Source: Paracoccaceae bacterium (GTDB taxonomy: Bacteria > Pseudomonadota > Alphaproteobacteria > Rhodobacterales > Rhodobacteraceae). From it: 49,930 bases of DNA. A program made the position numbers and the translations under genes. Below the pieces are notes generated by a model. It was given only the letters and a program-made list of their open reading frames with translations. It did no database searches and was not told the DNA's origin. Of the stretch, positions 1 through 9,341 are shown piece after piece. How positions within the stretch are numbered: position 1 is the stretch's first letter; each line of letters starts with the position of its first letter. The DNA is taken from contig JAJFIC010000074.1 in the NCBI GenBank assembly GCA_021775315.1, forward strand, positions 1 to 49,930. Reading direction: 5' to 3'.

Positions 1-1
1 C

Positions 2-454
2 AAACTGGCCGAGGCGCGGGACATTCTGTTTCTGGGCCGGGGTGCCATGTATCCGCTGGCCATGGAAGGCGCATTAAAACTCAAAGAAATCAGCTATATA
101 CACGCGGCAGGATATGCCAGCGGCGAACTGAAACACGGCCCCATCGCGCTGGTGGATAAGAAAGTGCCGGTGGTGGTGATGGCGCCAAAGGATGCGCTGT
201 TTGAAAAAACCGTGTCAAATATGCAAGAGGTCATGGCGCGCGGCGGCAAAATCGTTCTGGTCACGGATAACGCCGGTGCTGCCGAGGCATCAGACGGCGT
301 TTGGCAAACCCTGATCATGCCTGACGTCGACCCGTTTCTGGCCCCCATTGTTTACGCCATACCAGCACAATTGCTGGCCTATCATACGGCGGTCGTCAAA
401 GGCACGGATGTTGACCAGCCGCGCAATCTGGCCAAATCGGTAACAGTAGAATGA
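2..454 (+). CDS. glmS: Glutamine--fructose-6-phosphate aminotransferase, C-terminal part
   Basis: This is the 3' end of the gene that makes glucosamine-6-phosphate from fructose-6-phosphate and glutamine, the entry step to peptidoglycan and lipopolysaccharide amino sugars. The 150 residues visible belong to the second SIS (sugar isomerase) domain. The reading frame is open from base 2 and includes the family signatures [16 protein letters not shown] and [10 protein letters not shown], and it ends with the usual [13 protein letters not shown] tail. The N-terminal glutaminase domain lies outside the window. The stop codon overlaps the start of the next gene (ATGA), so the two are translationally coupled. 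The identification is secure; the gene is cut only by the window edge. Confidence 0.97.
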   Translation, partial: KLAEARDILFLGRGAMYPLAMEGALKLKEISYIHAAGYASGELKHGPIALVDKKVPVVVMAPKDALFEKTVSNMQEVMARGGKIVLVTDNAGAAEASDGVWQTLIMPDVDPFLAPIVYAIPAQLLAYHTAVVKGTDVDQPRNLAKSVTVE

Positions 455-1128
455 CACCCGATGACGCGCTTGCCGCCCTTAAGGCCCATATTGAACCGGG
501 ACGGGCCGAAGGGTCTGCCGCCTATCACAAAATGCCGCGCACCTATCTGGGTGTTTCAAATCCGTCGATCAATGATCTGACCAAAGAATGGCGGCAAACA
601 CTTAGCGTGGATGAGCGCGTCGCGCTGGCGGATGGGCTTTGGCGCACGGACATTTACGAGGCGCGATTGGCGGCGGCAAAACTGCTGACGCAAGCCCGCA
701 TCAAGGGCGATCAGGGGGCTTGGGATCTGATCAAAAGCTGGACCCCGGATTTTGACAGTTGGGCCATTGCCGATCACGCCTGCATGGCCGGGCAAAAACG
801 GCTGGTGGCTATTCCGGCGCGGCTGGACGAGGTTGAGGGCTGGACCCGTTCGCCCCATATGTGGACCCGTCGGGCGGCGCTTGTTGTCACCCTGCCCTGG
901 ACCAAGGACCGCAACCCAAAACCCGCAGATCTGCGTCGGCGCGAACAGGTGCTGCGTTGGGCGACGGCCTATGTTTCAGACGGCGATTGGTTCATTCAAA
1001 AAGCGGTGGCGTGGTGGGTGCGTGACCTGTCCAAACGCGACCCCAAAAGGGTGCAGCAGTTTTTACAGGACCACGGCAGCCAAATGAAATATTTCGCCCG
1101 TAAAGAAGCGTCTAAATACCTGCCTTAA
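451..1128 (+). CDS. DNA alkylation repair protein (AlkD-like HEAT-repeat glycosylase family)
   Basis: A 225-residue, helix-rich protein resembling the AlkD/AlkC-type DNA alkylation repair enzymes (Pfam DNA_alkylation), which remove bulky or positively charged alkylated bases using HEAT-like repeats. Visible family features are the N-terminal [12 protein letters not shown] segment, the [16 protein letters not shown] segment with the Trp and Asp residues expected around the active cleft, the [12 protein letters not shown] helix, and the C-terminal [19 protein letters not shown] segment. Its ATG overlaps the glmS stop. Substrate cannot be told from sequence. The family assignment is strong; actual glycosylase activity is inferred. 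Confidence 0.88.
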   Translation: MTPDDALAALKAHIEPGRAEGSAAYHKMPRTYLGVSNPSINDLTKEWRQTLSVDERVALADGLWRTDIYEARLAAAKLLTQARIKGDQGAWDLIKSWTPDFDSWAIADHACMAGQKRLVAIPARLDEVEGWTRSPHMWTRRAALVVTLPWTKDRNPKPADLRRREQVLRWATAYVSDGDWFIQKAVAWWVRDLSKRDPKRVQQFLQDHGSQMKYFARKEASKYLP

Positions 1129-1188
1129 GGCGCGCCCCCTTAAAGTGCTACGAAGCTTGCCGCAAATGCAGATCAACCAGCATGGTCG

Positions 1189-1752
1189 CTACTTGGCAAA
1201 AACAATCAGTTCAGGCAACGCCGTCAGCGGAATACCAAGTGCACGCATCGCCGCCAGCGAAATTTGACTGCCCGAGGTCGATTCGCCTTGCTTTGGCAAC
1301 AGGGTGACATTGACGCTGTTGCCGTTATCGGCCCAAACCAAGCGGCCTTCGGCCTCAGCCAGAACCAGCGGTGTTTTGAGCCAAAACCCCTGTTGGCCGA
1401 CGTCGCCAAGCGACGCGATGGTTTTTCCCAAGTTCTTCTCGCTTGCGGTATCCGTGGCTTCCAGCGCGTCCTGCTTGTCTTGTTGCGTGCTTTCATCCAG
1501 CTTTTCCGCAGCCACTCCTTCGACAAATCCCGGCCCCGCAGTGCCCGTTTCAAATGCGGTGCCTGCTCTGGGTTTGGGTCGGATTGTATCCTCGTCGGGG
1601 GTCAAAACCACCGGACAGTCGGTTTTGCTGGCATCACAGGGTGTGATTTCTGGCAGATCCGCCTTTGGGCGTGGTTTAAACAATTTTACATCACAAGCGG
1701 CCAATCCAACCACCGCAATTGCCAATACCAACAATGTTATCTTGCGTTTCAT
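1189..1752 (-). CDS. Putative lipoprotein of unknown function
   Basis: A 187-residue protein with a short lipoprotein signal: a basic start (MKRKIT), a hydrophobic stretch and the lipobox LAAC about 19 residues in. The ATG at 1752 is chosen because it places the signal peptide at the N-terminus; the frame is open further upstream but that would bury the signal. The mature part is Pro/Asp/Thr-rich and ends in a more ordered segment with the motif GFWLKTPLV and the phrase [16 protein letters not shown]. It is divergent from moaA, with 76 bases between the two starts. I do not recognise a defined functional domain; similar Rhodobacteraceae proteins sit beside moaA and are sometimes given a doubtful galactarate dehydratase label, which nothing here supports. 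Confidence 0.75.
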   Translation of the reverse strand: MKRKITLLVLAIAVVGLAACDVKLFKPRPKADLPEITPCDASKTDCPVVLTPDEDTIRPKPRAGTAFETGTAGPGFVEGVAAEKLDESTQQDKQDALEATDTASEKNLGKTIASLGDVGQQGFWLKTPLVLAEAEGRLVWADNGNSVNVTLLPKQGESTSGSQISLAAMRALGIPLTALPELIVFAK

Positions 1753-1828
1753 ACGATCGACCTTAGATCGGTTGCACGTGCCATTCAACGTCTTGCATGC
1801 GCTCATGCCGACGATTACACAGGTCTTC

Positions 1829-2842
1829 ATGTCTGACATGCCGCAACTCATCGACCCATTTAACCGCGCGATCAATTATCTGCGTGTTTCCGTCACAGAT
1901 CGCTGCGATTTTCGCTGTGTTTACTGCATGTCGGAAAACATGAACTTTCTGCCTAAAAAAGAATTGCTAACGCTGGAAGAGCTGGACCGCCTGTGTTCGG
2001 CGTTCGTGTCGCAAGGCGTCAGGAAGATCAGAATCACTGGCGGCGAGCCTTTGGTTCGGCGCGGCATCATGGGGTTCTTTGAAAGCATGTCGCGACATCT
2101 GGACAGCGGCAAGCTGGCAGAACTGACGCTGACCACCAACGGTTCGCAACTGCGCAAATATGCCGCCGATTTGGCGCGCTTTGGCGTTCGTCGGATCAAT
2201 GTGTCGCTTGATACACTGGACGAGGCAAAGTTTGCCAAGATCACCCGCTGGGGACGTCTGAAACAGGTGCTTGATGGCATCGACGCCGCGCAACAGGCAG
2301 GCCTGCGGGTCAAGATCAACATGGTGGCCGTGAAGGGCACCAATGACGACGAATTATTTGATATCGTAGAATGGTGCGCTGCACGCGACATGGACCTGAC
2401 CTTTATCGAAGTGATGCCCATGGGTGACATTGATACGGTTGAGCGGCTTGACCAGTTCTGGTCGCTTAAGGATGTCGAGGCTGAATTGGCCGGGCGTTAC
2501 AGCTTGACCGATCTGGCGGAAAATTCCGGTGGTCCGGCGCGTTATAAGCGGATCGAAGACACCGGCCAGAAAATCGGATTTATCACGCCTCTTAGCCACA
2601 ATTTTTGCGAGGCTTGCAATCGCGTGCGCCTGACCTGCACCGGGCAGTTGTTTCAATGTCTGGGCCAAGAGGGCGAGTTTGATTTGCGCCAGATCCTGCG
2701 CGACAATCCCAGCGACGACCTGCCTGTGATCACAAAAATCCACGAGGCGATATCGTTCAAGCCCAAAGGCCATGATTTCGATTATTCGCGCCAGTCAGTT
2801 GGCGGCAAAATGAGCCGTCATATGAGCCATACTGGCGGCTGA
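1829..2842 (+). CDS. moaA: GTP 3',8-cyclase (molybdenum cofactor synthesis)
   Basis: Radical SAM enzyme that with MoaC converts GTP to cyclic pyranopterin monophosphate, the first step of molybdenum cofactor synthesis. The 337 residues show the N-terminal SAM cluster motif with Cys26, Cys30 and Cys33 ([11 protein letters not shown]), the [12 protein letters not shown]-binding segment, the C-terminal cluster cysteines in [15 protein letters not shown] plus a later Cys, and the conserved Gly-Gly at the extreme C-terminus. The start at 1829 ([11 protein letters not shown]) fits the usual family length. The frame is open for 525 bases further upstream, but that part runs antisense through the neighbouring lipoprotein gene and is not coding. 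Identification secure. Confidence 0.97.
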   Translation: MSDMPQLIDPFNRAINYLRVSVTDRCDFRCVYCMSENMNFLPKKELLTLEELDRLCSAFVSQGVRKIRITGGEPLVRRGIMGFFESMSRHLDSGKLAELTLTTNGSQLRKYAADLARFGVRRINVSLDTLDEAKFAKITRWGRLKQVLDGIDAAQQAGLRVKINMVAVKGTNDDELFDIVEWCAARDMDLTFIEVMPMGDIDTVERLDQFWSLKDVEAELAGRYSLTDLAENSGGPARYKRIEDTGQKIGFITPLSHNFCEACNRVRLTCTGQLFQCLGQEGEFDLRQILRDNPSDDLPVITKIHEAISFKPKGHDFDYSRQSVGGKMSRHMSHTGG

Positions 2843-2991
2843 TCGCAACTTACACCATTACAACCTAGTAACAATGACTTACGAGCCGTTCCTGATGTGG
2901 ATTGTTTTTATTGATTACACAGTCAATATAAATTGCACGCGCTCACTAGGCGATGTTAAATATGAGGATAGAGGCACAATATATTGAAAAA

Positions 2992-3747
2992 TCAGGTGGA
3001 AATTGCGCGCAAGATACGTTGGCGGCCCGACGGCACAGAATTGACGTCAAGGCCGGTAAACACGTGCAAACGATCCAAATCATGATCTATCACCGCATGG
3101 TCCGACACCCAGCCCCCCATCGCCAGATACGTACGAAGCAAAGGCGGCAAACCTTTCAATGCACGACGTAAATCCGGTTTGGCGCATGCCACATCTGCGC
3201 CGAATCTGAGCACGCTTTTCGCTTTCGCTTTTGGTCGCCAAATGTCGGGCGCCAGATGTTTGGCACGCAACAAGCCAAAGGCATCCTGATAGGGTTTGGG
3301 GTCAGTTCCTGCAAAAGACGAACAGCCAAACAACATGCCGATGCTTTGCGCATCCACAAAACGCGTCAGCGCGCCCCAGGCAACGCGCAGAATATCGGCG
3401 TCCAGAAAATCGGGATGAATGCAAAAACGGCCCAATTCCGCCATTGGTCGGCGGAAGCTTTGCAACCCTGACAAACCATAATACTTGGCCGAATAGGTTT
3501 GTTCGATCTGCCCACCATCTTTAAGCAGCATCAACCGAAAACAACACACCAACTGGCCTGTCGACTGTTCCTCAATCAGCACATGCTGACAGCGTGCATC
3601 AAACTCATCGCGATCCGATCGGCCGGCGGTTTCTGGGCCGCGAAAACACAAGGCGCGCAGCTCTAACGCGGCCTGAACATCGGCCTGCCCCAAGGCAAAA
3701 CGCGCCCTGTAGCTGCCCTTTTCCAGATACGCTGTGCCCGCTTTCAC
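2992..3747 (-). CDS. Ornithine/amino-acid N-acyltransferase, OlsB-like (aminolipid synthesis)
   Basis: A 251-residue acyltransferase of the GNAT/hemolysin-like family containing OlsB, which transfers a 3-hydroxyacyl chain from acyl carrier protein to an amino acid to give a lyso-aminolipid. Family signatures are ALELRALCF, DEFDARCQHVLIE, QTYSAKYYGL, ELGRFCIHPDF and MLFGCSSFAGTD. GTG at 3747 is preferred over a TTG four codons earlier because GGGGA lies 5 bases before it. No olsA-like O-acyltransferase is adjacent, unlike many ornithine-lipid loci. Roseobacters are known to carry paralogues for glutamine lipid (GlsB) and sulfonolipid (SalA), so the amino-acid substrate is open. Confidence 0.82.
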   Translation of the reverse strand: MKAGTAYLEKGSYRARFALGQADVQAALELRALCFRGPETAGRSDRDEFDARCQHVLIEEQSTGQLVCCFRLMLLKDGGQIEQTYSAKYYGLSGLQSFRRPMAELGRFCIHPDFLDADILRVAWGALTRFVDAQSIGMLFGCSSFAGTDPKPYQDAFGLLRAKHLAPDIWRPKAKAKSVLRFGADVACAKPDLRRALKGLPPLLRTYLAMGGWVSDHAVIDHDLDRLHVFTGLDVNSVPSGRQRILRAIST

Positions 3748-3883
3748 GCTGGTCCCCAAACTTGATTTCCGGCCACTCCAATATCACATCGACGCTGGCC
3801 GCTGGCGTTGATTGCCATACTCTTATAAACATGGTCCACTATATTGAACAAACCTTGCCACAGCCTGTTGAAAGACGTGCCGA

Positions 3884-4279
3884 ATGTCCCCAAAAGTCAC
3901 CAAAACCGACGCCGAGTGGCGTGAACAATTGTCCGAGCTTGCTTATGAAGTAGCGCGCAAAGGCACAACCGAACGCGCCTTTAGCCACGACAATTTCCCC
4001 AAGCAAGCGGGCATGTTTCATTGCATATGTTGCGGGGCCGAAGTGTTCGATGCAGCGGCAAAATTTGATTCGGGCACCGGTTGGCCGTCTTTTTACGAAC
4101 CGGTAAAGCCCGAAAATGTTGGCGAGAAGACCGATAAAAGCTGGTTCATGCGCCGCACCGAGGTCCATTGCGCCGATTGTCAGGCCCATCTTGGCCATGT
4201 GTTTTCCGACGGGCCGCACCCAACCGGCCTTAGATATTGCATCAACGGCGTGACCCTTGATTTCAAACCCAGCGAATAA
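3884..4279 (+). CDS. msrB: Peptide-methionine (R)-S-oxide reductase
   Basis: Repairs the R epimer of methionine sulfoxide in proteins. The 131-residue length is typical. The structural zinc site is complete (Cys47/Cys50 in CICC and Cys96/Cys99 in CADC). The catalytic Cys119 lies in RYCING, preceded by GTGWPSFYEP and the HLGHVFSDGP segment that shapes the active site. No signal peptide, so a cytoplasmic enzyme. Only 3 bases separate its stop from the convergent stop of bamE. Identification secure. Confidence 0.96.
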   Translation: MSPKVTKTDAEWREQLSELAYEVARKGTTERAFSHDNFPKQAGMFHCICCGAEVFDAAAKFDSGTGWPSFYEPVKPENVGEKTDKSWFMRRTEVHCADCQAHLGHVFSDGPHPTGLRYCINGVTLDFKPSE

Positions 4280-4282
4280 GGC

Positions 4283-4738
4283 TTAGTTGATCTGGTCAGC
4301 CAGATTGATCCGGCCGATATTGCCCAGCATCTGCTTGATAAACGAAATGCCTTTGATCCCGGTGCTGGTGACACGCCGGTTCAGCGCAATGACGCGACCG
4401 TCCTCAAGCGTGAAACGCTCGATATTTGAAACGATTCCCCGTTTGTCGAAACTGATGGCAACAAGCTGACGATCTATAACTTCGTCCTGCTTATAGGCAA
4501 AATGACGAACGCGGTTGGAAACATAGTACCACCCGCCCACCCGCAAAAGCCCGGTGCTGGACGGGCGACCGATGGTTTCCTCGACCGAAGAATGGCTATC
4601 GACGCCAACAATGACGTTTTCAAGTTCGTCATCCGTTGGAGCATAGCCATGATTGGAAAACGTTGCCGCGCAGGCAATGACCCCAAACAGCAGCGTCACC
4701 GCCAATGAGCGACGGAACCAGAGCATCACTTTTGCCAT
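4283..4738 (-). CDS. bamE: Outer membrane protein assembly factor BamE
   Basis: A 151-residue protein resembling the SmpA/OmlA domain lipoprotein of the BAM complex, which folds beta-barrel proteins into the outer membrane. It has an N-terminal hydrophobic signal ending in VIACAA, where the Cys is the likely lipidated residue, then the BamE core with VGVDSHSSVEETIGRPSSTG, WYYVSNR, and the strand segment VAISFDKRGIVSNIERF. The C-terminal tail beyond the core (ITGIKGISFIKQMLGNIGRI-like) is typical of alphaproteobacterial members. It is divergent from the yceD gene with about 100 bases between starts. Confidence 0.9.
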   Translation of the reverse strand: MAKVMLWFRRSLAVTLLFGVIACAATFSNHGYAPTDDELENVIVGVDSHSSVEETIGRPSSTGLLRVGGWYYVSNRVRHFAYKQDEVIDRQLVAISFDKRGIVSNIERFTLEDGRVIALNRRVTSTGIKGISFIKQMLGNIGRINLADQIN

Positions 4739-4844
4739 TTCAACCTCGTCGTACTAAACCTACTTGTGGGCTTACCGAACACATGCAAAACAAGCAAGAA
4801 AGTTGAAGGTTTTTGCGGATTTATATGAAAAAGGTTGCAAGAAA

Positions 4845-5426
4845 ATGTCGGAAATGAACGGATCTGGCGATCAGAATGCTACGGGGTATGACGCAGTGTT
4901 TTCCAACAAACGCACGCTGCGCGACCTTTTAGGCCGCGTTGACACGGCTTTTGACATCGCGCCAGACGCCGAAATATGTCGCCGGATCGCTGACGCATTG
5001 GGCCTGCTGGCCTTGCGCAAACTGCGTTTTTCCGGGGAATTGCGCGCCGAAGGCAAGGCCGATTGGCGGCTTGATGCGAAGTTAGGCGCCACCGTACAGC
5101 AGGCTTGTGTCGTTACGTCAGACCCGGTCATCACCCGCATAGATATCCCTGTGGCGCGGCTGTTTCTGCGTGATTACGATGCAGACGTTAACGCCCCTGA
5201 GGCCGAGTTTGATGGCTATGTAGACTCTGAACCGCTCGAATCAGAGATAGACTTGGGCGCTGTGATGATCGAGGCCCTGTCGCTGGCTGTACCCGATTAC
5301 CCCCGAAAACCCGACGCGAAACTGGATGAAACGGTGTTTTCTGCCCCCGGAACCGCCCCAATGCGCGACGAAGACACGAAACCATTTGCCTCGCTGGCCG
5401 CTTTGCGGGACAAATTGGACGAATAG
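4845..5426 (+). CDS. YceD/DUF177 family protein
   Basis: A 193-residue member of the DUF177 (YceD) family, which in most bacteria sits directly upstream of rpmF and is linked to 23S rRNA accumulation, although its biochemistry is not settled. Seen here are the RFSGELRAEGKADWRLDAKLGA strand region, an ACVVTSDPVITRIDIPVARLF segment with the conserved Cys-Val-x-Thr, the acidic middle and EALSLAVPDYPRKP near the end. The ATG at 4845 has AAGG about 10 bases upstream; an upstream extension of the frame lacks family similarity. Followed after 165 bases by rpmF, plsX and fabH. Confidence 0.88.
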   Translation: MSEMNGSGDQNATGYDAVFSNKRTLRDLLGRVDTAFDIAPDAEICRRIADALGLLALRKLRFSGELRAEGKADWRLDAKLGATVQQACVVTSDPVITRIDIPVARLFLRDYDADVNAPEAEFDGYVDSEPLESEIDLGAVMIEALSLAVPDYPRKPDAKLDETVFSAPGTAPMRDEDTKPFASLAALRDKLDE

Positions 5427-5591
5427 CGGGGCTTGGAACGTAAATAGGGCTTGCGAAACTTGGTTTTCTGGGTATTTTCGCGGCTTCCTTTCCATCCCGG
5501 GTTGGCGAGCTGTTGCGTTTGCGCGCGACGCCCATTAAGGCCGGGGAAGAAACAGGGCACATGTGCTGCCCAATAAAACCGAGGTTGTGAC

Positions 5592-5798
5592 ATGGCTGTC
5601 CCAAAAAGCAAGATTACAAAATCCCGCCGGGGTCAGCGTCGTTCGCACGATGCCTTGATTGCCGACAATCCAAATGAATGCCCGAATTGCGGCGAACTGA
5701 AGCGCCCGCATCACGTGTGCAGCGCCTGTGGTCACTATGCTGACCGCGAAGTCGTAGCCCAAGCGGACGAAATTGATCTGGACGAAGACGCGGCATAA
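5592..5798 (+). CDS. rpmF: 50S ribosomal protein L32
   Basis: A 68-residue ribosomal protein of the large subunit. The start [21 protein letters not shown] is the family signature, and a zinc-ribbon of the CxxC type is intact ([18 protein letters not shown]). A GAGG ribosome-binding site lies 7 bases before the ATG. It heads the conserved rpmF-plsX-fabH set, which ties ribosome production to fatty acid and phospholipid synthesis. Identification secure. Confidence 0.98.
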   Translation: MAVPKSKITKSRRGQRRSHDALIADNPNECPNCGELKRPHHVCSACGHYADREVVAQADEIDLDEDAA

Positions 5799-5821
5799 TA
5801 GCCCTTCGGAGGCGATGACGC

Positions 5822-6955
5822 ATGACAGCCGGACAGACGCAGACATCGGGTCAGGAAACTGGCTCTGGCACGTCCGGTCCTGAAACGCATGGGTCATCCC
5901 GCACGATCATTTCAATAGACGCGATGGGTGGTGATCGTGGACCGGCGGCAGTTGTCGCCGGCATGGTCAAATCCATCGCCGAAAACCCCGATATCCGTTT
6001 TATCGTGCATGGCGACGCGCCTGCGCTGACCCGGCTGATTGCGAAACGCAAGCGGCTGGCGGGTTTGTGTGACGTCCGACATGCCGAAAAAATCGTCAGC
6101 ATGGATGACAAACCCAGTCAGGTCATGCGGCACGGCAAGGGCACCTCGATGTGGGGCGCGATTGATTCTGTGCGCAATGGCGAGGCGACGGTTGCAGTTT
6201 CCTGCGGCAATACCGGCGCGCTGATGGCGGTTTCCATGTTGCGATTGCGCAAGATGCCGGGTGTATCCCGCCCTGCTATCGGTATTTTGTGGCCATCTGA
6301 AAACCCGCAAGGCTTTAATGTGATGCTGGACGTTGGCGCTGATGTGCGCGCTGATCCCACAGATCTGATGCAATATGCCTTGATGGGGGCGTCTTACGCG
6401 CGCAACGGTCTGAAACTGGCCAATCCCCGGATTGGTCTGCTCAATGTCGGGACCGAGGAAAACAAAGGCCGCTCTGGCTTGAAAGAGGCCTTTGACCTCA
6501 TCCAGAACGCTGCCACCAACAACAAATTCACCTTTACCGGTTTCGTCGAAGGTGGCGATATTCCATCTACCCGGGTGGATGTCATTGTCACCGATGGCTT
6601 TACCGGAAATATCGCGCTTAAAACTGCCGAAGGCACTGCATCTTTTGTGCGTCGGCTTATTCAGGGCGCTTTCAAATATTCCCTGCTATCACGGATCGGC
6701 GCGCTGTTTGCTGTCACCTCGCTGACCCGGTTAAGCAAACGTATTGATCCGCGCCGGGTTAATGGCGGTGTCTTTCTGGGGCTGAACGGCACTGTCATCA
6801 AATCCCACGGCGATGCCGATGCGATTGGTGTGTCGGCAGCGATCCAACTGGCGATCCAACTGGCAAAAAGCGGCTTCACAGAAAAGCTGGCCGCACGGGT
6901 TGCATCCGGGACGCCAGAACGCGAAGATACCAAAATTGACCAGACCAAAGAGTGA
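5822..6955 (+). CDS. plsX: Phosphate acyltransferase PlsX
   Basis: Makes acyl-phosphate from acyl-ACP and inorganic phosphate, feeding PlsY in phosphatidic acid synthesis. The 377-residue protein has the signature start of the core, IISIDAMGGDRGPAAVV, about 30 residues in, then CGNTGALMA, MLDVGADVRADP, NVGTEENKG, VDVIVTDGFTGN and the C-terminal GLNGTVIKSHG. The roughly 28 residues ahead of the core are Gly/Ser/Thr-rich and low in complexity, an extension relative to shorter homologues. GGAGG lies 9 bases before the ATG at 5822. Its stop overlaps a possible GTG start of fabH. Confidence 0.97.
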   Translation: MTAGQTQTSGQETGSGTSGPETHGSSRTIISIDAMGGDRGPAAVVAGMVKSIAENPDIRFIVHGDAPALTRLIAKRKRLAGLCDVRHAEKIVSMDDKPSQVMRHGKGTSMWGAIDSVRNGEATVAVSCGNTGALMAVSMLRLRKMPGVSRPAIGILWPSENPQGFNVMLDVGADVRADPTDLMQYALMGASYARNGLKLANPRIGLLNVGTEENKGRSGLKEAFDLIQNAATNNKFTFTGFVEGGDIPSTRVDVIVTDGFTGNIALKTAEGTASFVRRLIQGAFKYSLLSRIGALFAVTSLTRLSKRIDPRRVNGGVFLGLNGTVIKSHGDADAIGVSAAIQLAIQLAKSGFTEKLAARVASGTPEREDTKIDQTKE

Positions 6956-6966
6956 CCAGAACCCCC

Positions 6967-7944
6967 ATGACCACAATCCGCGCAGTCGTAAAAGGTGTTG
7001 GCCACTATTTGCCGGAACGTGTTGTTCCCAATGCTGAATTTGAAAAGACGCTGGACACGACCGACGAATGGATCAAGTCGCGATCGGGCATCGAGCGGCG
7101 GCATTTTGCGGCGGAGGGCCAGTTAACCTCGGATCTGGCCATCCGGGCGGCCAACGCTGCGCTGGCTGATGCCGAAATGGACAGCGATCAGATCGACGCG
7201 ATAGTGCTGGCCACGTCGACCCCGGATCAGACGTTCCCTTCGACCGCCACCAAGGTGCAGGCAGCCATCGGTATGACGCGCGGATTTGCCTTTGACGTGC
7301 AGGCGGTTTGCGCTGGCTTTGCCTTTGCGCTGGCCAACGCCAACGCCCTTATCCTGTCAGGTCAGGCCAAATGCGTGCTGGTGATCGGGGCTGAAACGTT
7401 TTCGCGCATTATGGATTGGACAGATCGGTCAACCTGCGTGCTGTTTGGCGACGGCGCGGGTGCGCTGCTGCTTGAGGCCGAGGAAGACAAAGGCACCCCC
7501 GAAGATCGCGGTATTCTGGCCACCGATCTGAATTCTGACGGTCGCTTCAGCCATCTTTTGTACGTCGATGGCGGGGTGTCTTCGACGCAAACCGCTGGCG
7601 TTCTGAAGATGGAGGGCCCTGAGATTTTCAAACATGCGGTGCAAAAACTCGCCCGTACAGCCGAGTCAGCACTGGAACGCGCGGGCGTGGCTGCGGCGGA
7701 TGTCGATTGGGTCGTGCCGCATCAGGCCAATCTGCGTATCATCAAATCCACCGCCCAGAAAATGGGTGTCCCGCTTGAGCGGGTGGTCATCACTGTGGCC
7801 GACCACGGAAACACGTCTGCGGCCTCGATTCCATTGGCAATGTCGGTCGGAAAACAACGCGGCCAGATCAAACAAGGTGACCTTTTGGTGGCCGAAGCGA
7901 TCGGCGGCGGGTTGGCCTGGGGCGCTGTGGTTCTGCGCTGGTAA
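6967..7944 (+). CDS. fabH: 3-oxoacyl-ACP synthase III
   Basis: Condenses acetyl-CoA with malonyl-ACP to start type II fatty acid synthesis. The 325 residues carry the Cys115-His-Asn triad of the thiolase fold: VQAVCAGFAFA, WVVPHQANLRI and DHGNTSAASIP. The family start TTIRAVVKGVGHYLP supports the ATG at 6967; a GTG at 6952 overlapping the plsX stop would add five residues and cannot be excluded. Follows plsX directly, as in most alphaproteobacteria. Confidence 0.96.
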   Translation: MTTIRAVVKGVGHYLPERVVPNAEFEKTLDTTDEWIKSRSGIERRHFAAEGQLTSDLAIRAANAALADAEMDSDQIDAIVLATSTPDQTFPSTATKVQAAIGMTRGFAFDVQAVCAGFAFALANANALILSGQAKCVLVIGAETFSRIMDWTDRSTCVLFGDGAGALLLEAEEDKGTPEDRGILATDLNSDGRFSHLLYVDGGVSSTQTAGVLKMEGPEIFKHAVQKLARTAESALERAGVAAADVDWVVPHQANLRIIKSTAQKMGVPLERVVITVADHGNTSAASIPLAMSVGKQRGQIKQGDLLVAEAIGGGLAWGAVVLRW

Positions 7945-7987
7945 CCCCCTGGGCGGCAATTTATCGCCTGTTTCCAAGCTGTTGATA

Positions 7988-8017
7988 TTGACTCTTAAAT
8001 CGCTTTCTCTCTATCCT
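7988..8017 (+). promoter_or_regulatory. Likely sigma-70 type promoter of ihfA
   Basis: In the gap between fabH and ihfA a TTGACT hexamer (7988-7993) and a TATCCT hexamer (8012-8017) are separated by 18 bases, close to the housekeeping consensus. A GGGGGAAG ribosome-binding sequence follows just ahead of the ihfA start. This suggests ihfA and the MerR gene have their own transcript as well as any readthrough from fabH. Inferred from sequence alone. Confidence 0.5.
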
Positions 8018-8044
8018 CTGACGATACTTCTGGGGGAAGAATGA

Positions 8045-8347
8045 ATGAGTGATAAAACATTAACGCGCATGGACCTGAGCGAAGCTGTTTTTCGTGAAGT
8101 GGGCCTGTCGCGCAACGAATCCGCTGATCTGGTTGAATCCGTGTTGAAAAACATGTCTGACGCGCTTGCCTCTGGTGAGAACGTCAAGATTTCGTCCTTT
8201 GGAACCTTCGGTGTGCGCGATAAAACCGCCCGCATCGGACGCAATCCCAAAACCGGTGAAGAGGTGCCTATTCACCCGCGCCGCGTGCTGACCTTCCGCC
8301 CCTCTCATCTGATGAAAGACCGTGTGGCCGCTGGCAACAAACGCTAG
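8045..8347 (+). CDS. ihfA: Integration host factor subunit alpha
   Basis: A 100-residue DNA-bending protein of the HU/IHF family, which pairs with IHF-beta to shape DNA for recombination, replication and transcription. Features: [21 protein letters not shown] dimerisation helices, [15 protein letters not shown], and the DNA-arm sequence [14 protein letters not shown] with the intercalating proline in the arm. The length and the neighbour (a MerR regulator immediately downstream) are the usual alphaproteobacterial arrangement. An overlapping ATG at 8041 runs into a stop, so 8045 is the start. Confidence 0.96.
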   Translation: MSDKTLTRMDLSEAVFREVGLSRNESADLVESVLKNMSDALASGENVKISSFGTFGVRDKTARIGRNPKTGEEVPIHPRRVLTFRPSHLMKDRVAAGNKR

Positions 8348-8376
8348 AGGCATACACCGGGAACGGACATAGTCTG

Positions 8377-9126
8377 ATGGCAAAATCCAGCGAAGCATTC
8401 CGAACAATCAGCGAGGTTTCCGACTGGTTGGAAACCCCTGCGCATGTTCTGCGGTTCTGGGAAAGCCGGTTTTCACAGATCAAACCGGTGAAACGTGCCG
8501 GTGGTCGACGCTATTACCGCCCCGGCGATATGGCGTTGTTGGGTGGCATCAAGCGGTTGTTGCATGACGATGGCATCACCATCAAAGGTGTGCAAAAGAT
8601 CCTGCGCGAAAAAGGCGTGAAATATGTCGGCTCGTTAAGTCTGGAAGCACTGGGCGGTGACGGTTCGGCACAACCTGAAACGGACGAAGCGGCGCAATCG
8701 GAACAGACACCGATTGACGGGATACTGGCGGAACCGACCACCCCGTATGTACCGGCTGAGCCTCCAGCCGAAACCGTAGATAGCTATGTCGCTGACCCGG
8801 CTCCGGTCGAGGCTGAGACGCCTTCGGACTATGTAGAACCGATCATATTTGCCGGCGCAACAACGCCTGCCACGCCTCTGCACACAGCGCACGCGCCGCT
8901 CGATCAGGATGACGAACAACTGCATCACGAAACACCGGATGCAGATGTTGCAAAGCCAGCAGTTGATACCGCACCTGCCCCGGCACAAATGCCTGTGGCG
9001 CAGCCAAACGGCCAAGGGCCGACAGCCCAGCCTGCCGCGACAGGGCATGAGGACCGGATCACCGCGCTTTACAGCCGCTTGGCCGCCCTTAGGGATCGGG
9101 TTAACCGGGATATGGTTAACGGTTAA
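8377..9126 (+). CDS. MerR family transcriptional regulator
   Basis: A 249-residue protein with an N-terminal MerR-type winged helix (residues about 8-75: [53 protein letters not shown]). The rest is a long Pro/Ala/Glu/Thr-rich, probably disordered linker with no recognisable ligand domain, ending in a short helix ([19 protein letters not shown]). It regularly follows ihfA in alphaproteobacteria. No metal-binding cysteines typical of metal-sensing MerR proteins are seen, so its signal is unknown. Confidence 0.88.
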   Translation: MAKSSEAFRTISEVSDWLETPAHVLRFWESRFSQIKPVKRAGGRRYYRPGDMALLGGIKRLLHDDGITIKGVQKILREKGVKYVGSLSLEALGGDGSAQPETDEAAQSEQTPIDGILAEPTTPYVPAEPPAETVDSYVADPAPVEAETPSDYVEPIIFAGATTPATPLHTAHAPLDQDDEQLHHETPDADVAKPAVDTAPAPAQMPVAQPNGQGPTAQPAATGHEDRITALYSRLAALRDRVNRDMVNG

Positions 9127-9193
9127 TCCACGACGTCAACGCCGCTGTTTCGCGCTTGCCCCCCGTTGCAAAACCCGTATAACAGCCGAAAGT

Positions 9194-9270
9194 CGGGCTA
9201 TAGCGCAGCTTGGTAGCGCGTTCGTCTGGGGGACGAGAGGTCGCAGGTTCGAATCCTGCTAGCCCGACCA
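9194..9270 (+). tRNA. tRNA-Pro (GGG)
   Basis: A complete 77-base cloverleaf with encoded CCA. The acceptor stem CGGGCTA pairs with TAGCCCG and the discriminator is A. The D arm is GCGCAGCTTGGTAGCGC. The anticodon stem TTCGT/ACGAG encloses a seven-base loop CTGGGGG whose central triplet is GGG, reading proline codons CCC and CCU. The T arm GCAGG-TTCGAAT-CCTGC is perfect. It stands alone between the MerR gene and dcd. Confidence 0.97.
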
Positions 9271-9341
9271 TATTCCCCCGGTGTTACCACAAGGTATTGC
9301 GCCGCTATCACCTTGCGGCCAAATGTTAAAAGGGCCAGATC

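Noticed and set aside
1304-1828. Long upstream extension of the moaA frame
   Set aside because: It runs antisense through the lipoprotein gene, which has a clear signal peptide, and adds no family similarity; the MoaA start at 1829 fits the usual length.
2953-3171. Plus-strand frame of 72 codons
   Set aside because: Antisense to the OlsB-like gene, with no ribosome-binding site or recognisable motif.
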